64,000 bases of DNA from Betaproteobacteria bacterium (GTDB lineage Bacteria > Pseudomonadota > Gammaproteobacteria > Burkholderiales > Casimicrobiaceae). Location of the stretch: assembly GCA_016717855.1 (NCBI GenBank), contig JADKEV010000015.1, positions 84,486 to 148,485 on the forward strand, written 5' to 3'. The position numbers were made by a program, and so were the translations under genes. Shown one piece after another: positions 26,217 through 34,905 of this stretch; the stretch's first letter is position 1, and the number at the start of each line of letters is the position of its first letter. A model generated the notes under the pieces. It did no database searches, was not told the DNA's origin, and was given only the letters and a program-made list of their open reading frames with translations.

Positions 26217-27455
26217 GTGTCGAGGAAGACTGCCGTGGCCATCGCCATTTCCACGGCGACGCTGTGCGCGGCCGGCGCTCGCGCGGACGAGGCCGGCGTG
26301 CCGGCGATTTCGTTCAGCGGCTTTGGCACTCTCGGCGTGGTCCGCTCCGGCGAGAAGCGAGCCGACCTGACCGCCCACATCATCAAGCCCAATGGTGCAG
26401 GCTACAGCCGCACCTGGAGTGCCAGCGTCGACAGCCTGCTGGGCGCACAGATGACCGCGCATCTCACCCCGCGACTCTCGGCAGTCGTACAAGTGATCGC
26501 GGAGCAGAACTACGACGACAGTTACCGGCCGCACCTGGAGTGGGCAAATGTCCGGTACGAACTGACGCCGGAACTGGCGATACGCGCGGGCCGCATCGTG
26601 CTGCCCGGATTCCTGGTGTCCGAAACCCGCAAGGTGGCCTATACCTACCCGTGGGTGCGTCCGCCGCCCGCGGTCTATGGTCTCGTTCCGATCACCAACA
26701 GCGACGGCGCCGATGTCAGCTACCGGTTGCGCCTGGGCAGCGTGGCGCACACCATCGAGGTGACGGTCGGGGACAACGAACTGAAACTCGCCAACGACAT
26801 CGGGACGGCCAAGGCCAAAGGTTCCCGGGGCATCACCTATACCACCGAATACGGCCCGCTGACGATGCGCGCGACGTACAAGAGATCCTCCGTGACGATC
26901 TCGGCGGTCGCGGCGCTGTTCGATTCGTTCCGGCAATTCGGGCAGAGCGGGAATGCACTTGCCGACAAGTATGGCTCCGTCGACAAGCCGTTCATCGTGC
27001 GCGGAATAGGCGCGACCTATGACCCGGGCGCCTGGTTCGTGACGGGAGAGTGGGGGCGTGTCGAAACCAATTCGTTCCTGGGCGATCGGTCCGGCTGGTA
27101 CGGCAGCGGCGGCTACCGCTCCGGGAAGTTCACGACGTTTGTCACGTTCGCAAGGGCGCGCGCCGACAACCTGGACGAACCGGGGTTGGACGTGTCCGCG
27201 CTGCCGCCCTCACTGGCCGCGCCCGCAACCGGACTGAATGCGTCGCTCAATTCAATCCTGCGCAACAAACCCGTCCATGACACGTGGTCCGTCGGCGGCC
27301 GCTGGGATTTCATGAAGAATGCTTCCGCCACCCTGCAGTTCGACCACATCCGGATCGGCCCGGGCTCGACCGGCCCATTGACCAACATCCAGCCGGACTT
27401 CCAGACCGGCGGCCAGGCGAACGTGTTCGGCGCCGCGATTGCATTCGTACTCTGA
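26217..27455 (+). CDS. Predicted outer-membrane beta-barrel protein 1
   Basis: A porin-like protein of about 412 residues. From GTG 26217 it reads VSRKTAVAIAISTATLCAAG then ARADEAG, a good signal peptide with an ARADE cleavage region. The mature part is all beta-like, with repeated amphipathic strands, for example FSGFGTLGVVRSGEKRADL, VVQVIAEQNYDDSYRPHLEW and YELTPELAIRAGRIVLP. It ends NVFGAAIAFVL, with Leu instead of the usual terminal aromatic. It is clearly homologous along its whole length to the next gene and overlaps it by one base (TGATG). The start is uncertain because the frame is open upstream to 26079. Predicted to form an outer-membrane channel; the solute is unknown. Confidence 0.75.
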   Translation: MSRKTAVAIAISTATLCAAGARADEAGVPAISFSGFGTLGVVRSGEKRADLTAHIIKPNGAGYSRTWSASVDSLLGAQMTAHLTPRLSAVVQVIAEQNYDDSYRPHLEWANVRYELTPELAIRAGRIVLPGFLVSETRKVAYTYPWVRPPPAVYGLVPITNSDGADVSYRLRLGSVAHTIEVTVGDNELKLANDIGTAKAKGSRGITYTTEYGPLTMRATYKRSSVTISAVAALFDSFRQFGQSGNALADKYGSVDKPFIVRGIGATYDPGAWFVTGEWGRVETNSFLGDRSGWYGSGGYRSGKFTTFVTFARARADNLDEPGLDVSALPPSLAAPATGLNASLNSILRNKPVHDTWSVGGRWDFMKNASATLQFDHIRIGPGSTGPLTNIQPDFQTGGQANVFGAAIAFVL

Positions 27456-28714
27456 TGCGACCCCTGCCGCCATTCATGCACAGCAGCATTGCCGCCCTCG
27501 CGCTGGGTCTGGGTCTCGTGGCCTGCGCGACCGCGACCGGCGCGCGCGCGGACTCGTCCGCTTCACCGCAGTTCCTGTTCAGCGGCTTCGGCACCTTCGG
27601 CGTTGTCCACTCCAGCGAGCGCAACGCGGACTTCACGTACACGGCAGTCAAGCCCCGTGGCGCCGGCTTCAGCCGGAACTGGAGCCCCGAGATCGACAGC
27701 CTGATCGCCGCCCAGGTGTCCGCCAGTTTCACCCCGGGGCTCTCCGCCGTCGTGCAGGTCATAGCGGAGCAGAACTACGACCACACGTATCGGCCCCATG
27801 TCGAGTGGGCGAACGTCAAGTATCAGTTCACGCCCGACTTCAGCGTCCGCGCCGGCCGCATCGTGCTGCCGATCTTCATGGCGGCGGATACGCGCAAGAT
27901 CGGCTACGCCAATCCCTGGGTACGCCAGCCGGTGGAGGTATACAGCCTGGCGCCCATCAGCACCAGCGATGGTCTCGATGCCAGCTACCGGCTGCAGCTC
28001 GGCGCGGCGACCAATTCCCTCCAGGCCTCCATCGGGCGGGAGGATAAGCGCTTCCCAAGCGCGACCGCGAAGGCCCGCGCGTTGCTGACCGTCGTGAACA
28101 CGATCGAGCATGGGTACGCCACGCTGCGCGTGAGCTACGCCAGGGCCCGCATCACGATCTCCGACTTCGATCCGCTGTTCGACGCGTTCCGCCAGTTCGG
28201 ACCCGAGGGCACGGCGCTCGCCGACAAGTACAACGTCAACGCGCGCTTGATGTCACTCATCGGCGTCGGCGCAGGGTTCGATCCCGGGCCGTGGTTCGTG
28301 CTGGGCGAATGGAGCCGGGTCGATGGCCAATCGATCTTCGGCAGGAAGTCGGCGTGGTATGTCGGCGGCGGCTACAGGTTCGGAAAGCTCACGCCGTATG
28401 CGGCCTACGCCGCGGCCAAAGCGGACAATCTTTCCGATCCGGGACTGGCTTTGTCAACCTTGCCGCCGCATCTCGCCGGCCCCGCCAACGGGCTCAACGC
28501 CGGACTCAACGAACTGCTGGGGGTGAAGCTCGTGCAAGACACCTTTACAGTCGGCGCGCGCTGGGATTTCGTCCGCAATGCCGCCCTCAAGGTGCAGTTC
28601 GAACACACGCGCATCGGCGCCGGATCGACCGGCGGGCTGGGCAATCTGCAGCCCGGATTCCGGCCGGGCGGCTCGCTGAACGTCATCAGCGCAACCATCG
28701 ATTTCGTGTTCTGA
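27455..28714 (+). CDS. Predicted outer-membrane beta-barrel protein 2, paralogue of the upstream gene
   Basis: A 419-residue protein with signal peptide MRPLPPFMHSSIAALALGLG, then LVACATATGARADS, and a mature barrel-like sequence ending SLNVISATIDFVF, with the C-terminal Phe expected for BAM-assembled barrels. Shared blocks with the upstream paralogue include FSGFGT(L/F)GVVHS, AVVQVIAEQNYD, RPHVEWANVKY, FRQFGPEGTALADKY and the GAGSTGGLGNLQPGF region, so the pair arose by tandem duplication. The start is fixed by the TGATG overlap with gene 1. The stop overlaps the ATG of the PstS-like gene in the same way, making a tight three-gene operon. Confidence 0.8.
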   Translation: MRPLPPFMHSSIAALALGLGLVACATATGARADSSASPQFLFSGFGTFGVVHSSERNADFTYTAVKPRGAGFSRNWSPEIDSLIAAQVSASFTPGLSAVVQVIAEQNYDHTYRPHVEWANVKYQFTPDFSVRAGRIVLPIFMAADTRKIGYANPWVRQPVEVYSLAPISTSDGLDASYRLQLGAATNSLQASIGREDKRFPSATAKARALLTVVNTIEHGYATLRVSYARARITISDFDPLFDAFRQFGPEGTALADKYNVNARLMSLIGVGAGFDPGPWFVLGEWSRVDGQSIFGRKSAWYVGGGYRFGKLTPYAAYAAAKADNLSDPGLALSTLPPHLAGPANGLNAGLNELLGVKLVQDTFTVGARWDFVRNAALKVQFEHTRIGAGSTGGLGNLQPGFRPGGSLNVISATIDFVF

Positions 28715-29157
28715 TGCGCGCCGCCGCACCCATCACGCAGCCCCGGCTATCCATCGCGCTTGGATTGCTGCTCGGCCTGAGCGTGGGCTCGGCCGCGGCC
28801 GAAGTCGTCGTCGTGGTCTCGAAAAATAGCCCGGTAACGGCGTTGACCAGGGAACAGGTCGTGGACATTTTCCTGGGCAAGGCGAGCCGCTTCCCGGACG
28901 GCACCCGGGCGGTGCCCATCGATCATCTCGAAGGTTCGGCGCTGCGCGACGAGTTCTACCTGAAGTTCGCCGTCAGGTCGCCGGCGCAGGTCAAAGCCCA
29001 CTGGTCGAAGATCATCTTCACGGGCAGGGGCCAGCCTCCACAGGAGATCGCGAACGCCGGCGACATGAAGAAGGTCCTGGCGGAGAATCCCAACGCGATC
29101 GGCTACATCGAGCAGAACCTGGTGGATGCGAGCGTGAAAGTGCTGCTCGCGCAATGA
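28714..29157 (+). CDS. Small PstS-like periplasmic phosphate-binding-type protein
   Basis: A 147-residue exported protein: signal peptide PRLSIALGLLLGLSVGSAAA, then EVVVVVSKNSPVTALTREQV and VDIFLGKASRFPDGTRAVPI. The VDIFLGK...FPDG and ENPNAIGYIEQ segments match the PBP-like (PstS-type) fold, but the protein is less than half the length of classical PstS and would hold one lobe. Such short members sit beside porins and sensory proteins rather than pstCAB genes. ATG 28714 overlaps the barrel-protein stop (TGATG). It ends 63 nt before the convergent end of a GGDEF-EAL gene, suggesting a joint sensing function; that is inference. Confidence 0.82.
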   Translation: MRAAAPITQPRLSIALGLLLGLSVGSAAAEVVVVVSKNSPVTALTREQVVDIFLGKASRFPDGTRAVPIDHLEGSALRDEFYLKFAVRSPAQVKAHWSKIIFTGRGQPPQEIANAGDMKKVLAENPNAIGYIEQNLVDASVKVLLAQ

Positions 29158-29220
29158 CTGCGGGTCGCGCACGACAGTTCGCGAGCGGAACCCCGCCCGC
29201 GGCAGTGCCGTTCACGCCGC

Positions 29221-31550
29221 TCACGCCACTATTCCACCCGCGCCATCGCCCTCCAGGGCATCCCACTCGGTCCGCAGCAACTCGCCGAACTGCTCCGCCG
29301 GCACCGGCTTGTTGAAGTAAAAGCCCTGCAGCTCGTCGCAGGCGTTCCGGCGCAGGAATTCGGCTTGCTCCCGCGTTTCGACACCCTGGGCGACGACGGT
29401 CAGGCTCAACGTCCTGCCCATCGCGATGATGGCTTCGGTGAGCGCCTTGTCGGCGTCGACGCTGGCCACGTCGCGGATGAACGAGCGGTCGATCTTGATG
29501 GTGTCGAGCGGAAACTGCCGGAGATTCGACAGCGAGGAGTAGCCGATGCCGAAGTCGTCGATGGCGATCCGCACGCCCATCGTCTTGAGCGCGGTCAGGA
29601 TGCGCATTGTCTTCGGCACGTCGCGCATCAGCATGCCTTCGGAGATCTCCAGTTCGAGCAGTTGCGCGTCCATCCCCGTGGCGGCAAGTATCGCCGCCAG
29701 ATCGGCGAGCAGGTTCTCGTCGGCAAACTGGCGCGGCGTCAGGTTCACCGCCATGCAGAGCGGGGCTTGGCCTGCGCGCTGCCAGGCCACGTTCTGCCGG
29801 CAGGCGGTCAGGAGCACCCACTTGCCGATCGGCACGATCAAGCCCGTCTCCTCGGCGACCGGGATGAACTGCATCGGCGCCACCGTCCCCAGGTCGGGAT
29901 GCTGCCAGCGCAGCAACGCTTCCATCCCCGTGATCCGGCCGCTGCGGATCTCCCGTTTCGCCTGGTAGTGCAGCTCGAACTCGTTGTGCTCCAGCGCATG
30001 CCGCAGGCTCGACTCCAGGGTAAGTCGCTCCAGCGTGTTCGCATTGAGCGCGTCCGAGTAGAACCGGAAATTGTTCTTGCCGTCCTCCTTTGCCTGGTAC
30101 ATCGCGATGTCGGCGTTCTTGGTCAGCGTCTGTTCGTCCTGCCCGTCTTGCGGATACACGCTGATCCCGACGCTGGCGGTGACCCGGAATTCCCTGCCGA
30201 GCACGGCAAACGGGCTCGCGATCGCCGCAAGCGCCTTCTGGGCCACGGTCGCGACGTAGCGCTCGTCATCGAGGTCCGGCAACAGGACGACGAACTCATC
30301 GCCGCCCAGCCGGGCGACCGTGTCGCTGTCGCGCAGGCAGGCCTTGAGCCTGACCGCGACCTGCTGCAGCAATTGGTCGCCGGCCTCATGTCCCAGGGTA
30401 TCGTTGATGTGCTTGAAGCGGTCGAGATCGAGAAACAGCACCGCGAGCGACCGGTGCTGGCGCTGCGCCTGCTTGATGCTCTGGCCGAGCAGCTTGCTGA
30501 ACAGGCTGCGGTTCGGCAGAGTCGTCAGGCCGTCGTGAAAAGCCAGATACTCGACGCGCGTGGCGTGCGCGACCTGTTCGTCGACGGCGCGCTTGCGGCT
30601 TGCGGAGAGTTGCAGGCTCATCCAGCCCAGTGTGCCGACAATCGCGAGCAGCAGCAGGCTCGCGGCGGCCGCCTGCCAGAGATGCGTGGACCGGTCCCGG
30701 CGCGTCGGGGCCAGTTGCTCTTCCGCGGACAACCCGACGATCACGGCCAGCGGGAAATCGAAAAGCTGGCGCGCGCTCGTGTAGCGCGGCACGCCATCCC
30801 AGGGGTTCGTCGTGAGCACGCCCTCGCCGCCTGCCGCGTCGGTGGCGGGAATCGCCTTCGCGGGGTCGACGACGTCCCCCGCCCACACCGCGTCGCCGCT
30901 ACGCCTGGCGCGAAACACGCCGTCGGTGCCGAGGACGCCCAGCACGCCATGCTCGCCCAGCTTCGAAGTCTCATAGCCGCTCACGAAATAGGCCGCGTCG
31001 ACGGCTACCACCGCGATGCCGGAGAAATTTCCGTCGATCGAATCGAGCCTGCGGCTGAACTGCAATGTCCAGTCACCGGATACGGGGCTCCGCCGCGGCC
31101 TGCCGACCGCGAGGGCGTCGTTGCGGAGCTGGTCCTCGAAATAGTCCTCCCCGGTGACATTGGCCAGTTCGGGCGTCCGGGTGCTGGCCACCACATCGCC
31201 CTTGCTGTCCGCGATGCTGACCGCGAACAACAGGTCCGGCGGCAGCAGCGACCTCGACTTCAGCGTCTGCAGCACGGCCTGCGCGTTCCCCCCGGCCTGT
31301 GCTCGAACTTGACCAGCTTCAGCGTCTGGTCGATCTCGCGCAATGCGCGCACCACCTGCGCCTCGTAGGTCTCGGCGAGCTCCCGGCTGGATACCGCGGC
31401 GGCGCGCCCGGCGGCGGCGTGCTCGGCGTCGATGCGGTTCAGGGTCGTTCCCCAGATTATTGCCAGGATGAGCATGGCGATCGCCGGAAACAGTACGTGC
31501 GGTTCCGTTGCCTGGTTCAGCCAACGCCTGACTGCCATGCCCCGGGCCAT
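29221..31550 (-). CDS. GGDEF-EAL protein A (membrane sensor, intact GGDEF), one frameshift near the 5' end
   Basis: Cyclic di-GMP enzyme with an N-terminal membrane helix (HVLFPAIAMLILAIIWGTTL), a periplasmic Cache-like sensor (DLLFAVSIADSKGDVVAST onwards), a second helix (LLLLAIVGTLGWMSL), GGDEF and EAL domains. Its ARLGGDEFVVLL is the only intact GGDEF in the island. RDSD five residues before it is a proper RxxD inhibitory site, so diguanylate cyclase activity is likely. The EAL domain keeps MEALLRW, MAVNLTPRQF, LEISEGML, DDFGIGYSS and TIKIDRSF, with AQGVET in place of AEGVET. The first ~85 residues (from ATG 31550) are in another frame; the shift lies at about 31285-31312 beside a run of six C (31288-31293). 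It is third in an operon with proteins B and C. Confidence 0.85.
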
Positions 31551-31552
31551 TT

Positions 31553-34500
31553 TCAGCACACCCGCTCGCCGGGCCCCGCCACGGCGTCCGGGGCCGCCGG
31601 TTCCTGCCCGCCCGCCGGCGACGACAGGAACCGTGCCTCGAAATCCGCGGCCGGCAGCGCCCGGCTCACCAGGAATCCCTGCATGTCGTCGCACTTGAGC
31701 AGCCGCAGCAGCCGCGCCTGTTCCTCGGTCTCCACGCCCTCCGCCACTACCGCGATTTTCAGCGAGCGTCCCAGGTTGATGAGCGTGGACATCAGGGCCA
31801 GCCCGTCGGGCCCGGACGTCAGGCCGCTGACGAACGACTCGTGTATCTTCAGCGCGTCCACGGGCAGCCGCGAGAGGTAGCTCAGCGACGAAAAGCCCGT
31901 GCCGAAATCGTCGATGACGATGCGGACGCCCAGCGTGCGTATCGCCTGCAGCGTTGTGATGCTGTGCCTGACATCTTCCATGATCGCGCTTTCGCTGATT
32001 TCCAGTTCCAGTCCGGCCGCCGCCTGCGCATCCACGCCGATCGCCTCGGCGATTTCCGCGATGAAGGTACGGCGGCGCAGCCGGTAGGCCGACACGTTCA
32101 CGGCGACCCGCACCGCCGGCAGCCCCAGCGCCCGCCAGCGTAGGTGATCCGCGATCGCTTGCTGCAGCACCCAGCGCCCCACGTCGTGGATCAGCCCGGT
32201 TTCTTCCAGGATCGCGATGAAGCGTCCCGGCAGCGTCAGGCCGGCGCGCGGATCGTTCCACCGGAGCAGCGCCTCCGCGCCGGTGAGCTCGCGCGTCGCC
32301 AGGCTCACCCTGGGCTGGTAGTGCAGCACGAACTCGCCCGCGCGAAGCGCCTGCCGCAGCTGGTTTTCCAGGGTCAGCCGGCCGGCCACGGAGTCGGTCA
32401 TCTGGTGCGCATAGAACAGGAACGGCTCGCCGCTCGCCTTCGCCTGCTTGAGTGCGGCCTCCGCATTCCTGAACAGGGTCTCGGCGTCGGCGCCATCGTC
32501 CGGGAACAGCGCTGCGCCAACCTTGGCCGCGATCCGGAATACCGCATCGTCCAGGCGGAACGGGTAGTCCTGGAACGCCGTCAGCGTTCTCTCGATGAGC
32601 CGCGACAGATTGCCCGTCGGGTTGACCACCGGCAAGACCACGGCAAAGCGGTCGGCCTCGATCCGCGCCAGCAGGCTGGCGTCGCCCGCGTCTTTCATCA
32701 GCCATTGCGCGACTTGCCGCAACATGTCGTCGCCGGCCGCCTGCCCGAGGCTGTCGTTGATGTTCCGGAAGCGCGCCAGGTCGACCACGAACAGGGCCAG
32801 GCCATGTCCCGCGGCGGCGGCACTGCGCATGTACTGCGCCACGCGCTCGAGAAACAAACTGCGGTTCGCGAGTCCCGTGAGCACGTCGTAATAGGCGAGG
32901 TAGTCGAGCCGTTCCTGCTTGTCGAGGTGATCGATCGCGAAAGCGATGTCGCGGGACAGGCCGGTCAGCAGTTCCATCTCTTCATCGTGGAAGAACTCGA
33001 TTTCGGCGGCGTACAGGGCGAGGACGCCGACGGCTTCATCCGCGACGAGCAACGGCAGGATCGCCATCGAGCGGACTCCGGCTTCGGCGTACTGCGCGCC
33101 GGCCAGGACCTGGGGATCGCTCCGGGAATCGTTGGACACGACCGCCCGCTTTTCCGCGATCGCGCGCGCGGCGACGGTTTTGTTGGCCCCCTCGGCCGGC
33201 GAAAACCGGGCAGCGAGATCGCGCAGCAGGTCGCCAACCATGCCCGCCGAAGCCGCCGGCACGAGGCGCTTCGTGCCCGTGTCCACGATGCCGATCACCG
33301 CCATGCGGAATCCGCCCTGATCCACCGCAATCCGGCATGCCTCCCTGAACAGCTCGTCGCGGTCGCGTACCCGCACGATCAGCGCATTGGTATGACTGAG
33401 CACCGCATGGACTCGGTTGAGTTGCTTCAGGCCGGCCTCGGCCCGGGACCGCTCGGTGATGTCTTCGCCGATACTCGCCGCTCCCGTTACCTCGCCGGCC
33501 CACGAGCGCAGCACCGTGCTGCTCCAGCGTATGCGCCGGCGCTCACCCGACCGGGTGAGAATCTCGTTTTCGCGGTGCAGAGCCTCGGGCCGGTTGGCCA
33601 GCAGTGCCGCGAAAGCCGCCTTCCAATCCGGAGTCCCGGGTGCCACGAACGATTCGTACCAGTTCCGTCCTATCACTTCGTCGCGCCCCCAGCCGGTGAG
33701 CCGGAGCAGGTAGTCGTTGCAGTAGGTGACGACGGCGTCGGTGTCGAGCATCAGCGAAATCATCTCGACATTGCCGAGCATGTCGGCAAAGCGCCGCTCG
33801 CTTTCGCCGAGCTTTTGCGCCGCCTCCTTGCGTTCGGCATCGTGCGCCTCGAGCGCTTGCGCCATGCCGTTGAAGGCCACGACAAGCTGCCCGACTTCAT
33901 CCAGCGTGGCCACTTGCGAGCGGTGCGACAGCCTGCCGCTGGCGAGTATTTCCGCGTCCCGACGCAATGTGAGCACCGGCCGGGAGATCCGGCGCGCCAC
34001 CACGAATGCCAGCAAGCCAGCCATGCCCAGCGCGAGAATCAGCGCCGCAAGAATCCAGTCACGGTGACGCTGGAAACCGGCGAACGCCGCCGCCGTGGGA
34101 ATCCCGGCGAACGCAATCCAGCCGGAGTCCTTCACCGGAACGCCGGCGTAGATCCGCTCGACGCCATCGGGACCCACTTCGATCGTGGGTGGCGCGGCGC
34201 TGGTGATGGCGACGGCCGCCGCCCCTTCGGCCCGCGTGCCCGTGCCGGCGCTATCCGGATAGCTCACGACCAGATAACCGTTTCTGTCGATGATGCCTGT
34301 CGTCCCGCCGGCCGGCAGGATCGCGCCGGCGACCGCAGGGCCAAGCATGGACAGGTCGATCGGCGCGGTCACCGCGCCGACCAGGCGGTTCGCCGCGTCC
34401 TTCACCGGATGGGCCGCGATCACCACCCAGATCCCCTTGATCTGGCCACGCACCGGCGCGCTCAGCACCATGTCGTCGGCGGCCACCATTCTCTCGTAGA

Positions 34501-34888
34501 GTTCCGGAAACGCGGTCTTCACGACGGCCCCGGGCGGCAAATCCGCGCTGCATACGAATTCCCACTGGAGATTGAACGTATTGATATTGGCGTATCCCGG
34601 CAACAACTGGCCCACTTCGGTCACCAGGGGATCGCAGCGGGAACGGTCTATCGCCTGGACCAGCGGCCTCTTCGCAACCGCCTCGAGCATCGCCCGCGTC
34701 CGGTCCACGGTCATGCCGGCGCGCGCCGCGATGGAATTCGCAATGCTCGCCGCATGCTGGCCGGCCGCCGCGGCCTCGCTGCGAAACAGCGCATCGAGGC
34801 TCCACGCGAGTATCGCGGCCAGCGGCACCGCGGCGCCCAGCACCAGCAGCGCGAGCTTGCTGACGATCGACAGGCGCGGCGCTGGCAT
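31553..34888 (-). CDS. GGDEF-EAL protein B (Cache-HAMP-PAS-GAF, degenerate GGDEF)
   Basis: A 1111-residue membrane sensor. Helix 1 is at about residues 8-30, a periplasmic double-Cache-like domain to about 275, helix 2 (WILAALILALGMAGLLAFVV), HAMP (RRISRPVLTLRRDAEILASG), PAS (about 365-485), GAF (about 500-650), GGDEF-like and EAL domains. The GGDEF motif is replaced by IEADRF, so cyclase activity is not expected. The EAL domain keeps EALLRW, VAVNVSAYRL, LEISESAIM, DDFGTGFSS and AEGVETEEQ, but KIDRSF has become KIHESF. It is probably a phosphodiesterase controlled by the periplasmic and GAF inputs. It starts 17 nt after gene C and is followed 2 nt later by gene A, forming one operon. Confidence 0.9.
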   Translation of the reverse strand: MPAPRLSIVSKLALLVLGAAVPLAAILAWSLDALFRSEAAAAGQHAASIANSIAARAGMTVDRTRAMLEAVAKRPLVQAIDRSRCDPLVTEVGQLLPGYANINTFNLQWEFVCSADLPPGAVVKTAFPELYERMVAADDMVLSAPVRGQIKGIWVVIAAHPVKDAANRLVGAVTAPIDLSMLGPAVAGAILPAGGTTGIIDRNGYLVVSYPDSAGTGTRAEGAAAVAITSAAPPTIEVGPDGVERIYAGVPVKDSGWIAFAGIPTAAAFAGFQRHRDWILAALILALGMAGLLAFVVARRISRPVLTLRRDAEILASGRLSHRSQVATLDEVGQLVVAFNGMAQALEAHDAERKEAAQKLGESERRFADMLGNVEMISLMLDTDAVVTYCNDYLLRLTGWGRDEVIGRNWYESFVAPGTPDWKAAFAALLANRPEALHRENEILTRSGERRRIRWSSTVLRSWAGEVTGAASIGEDITERSRAEAGLKQLNRVHAVLSHTNALIVRVRDRDELFREACRIAVDQGGFRMAVIGIVDTGTKRLVPAASAGMVGDLLRDLAARFSPAEGANKTVAARAIAEKRAVVSNDSRSDPQVLAGAQYAEAGVRSMAILPLLVADEAVGVLALYAAEIEFFHDEEMELLTGLSRDIAFAIDHLDKQERLDYLAYYDVLTGLANRSLFLERVAQYMRSAAAAGHGLALFVVDLARFRNINDSLGQAAGDDMLRQVAQWLMKDAGDASLLARIEADRFAVVLPVVNPTGNLSRLIERTLTAFQDYPFRLDDAVFRIAAKVGAALFPDDGADAETLFRNAEAALKQAKASGEPFLFYAHQMTDSVAGRLTLENQLRQALRAGEFVLHYQPRVSLATRELTGAEALLRWNDPRAGLTLPGRFIAILEETGLIHDVGRWVLQQAIADHLRWRALGLPAVRVAVNVSAYRLRRRTFIAEIAEAIGVDAQAAAGLELEISESAIMEDVRHSITTLQAIRTLGVRIVIDDFGTGFSSLSYLSRLPVDALKIHESFVSGLTSGPDGLALMSTLINLGRSLKIAVVAEGVETEEQARLLRLLKCDDMQGFLVSRALPAADFEARFLSSPAGGQEPAAPDAVAGPGERVC

Positions 34889-34905
34889 CTCTGGCTACCG
34901 CTGCA

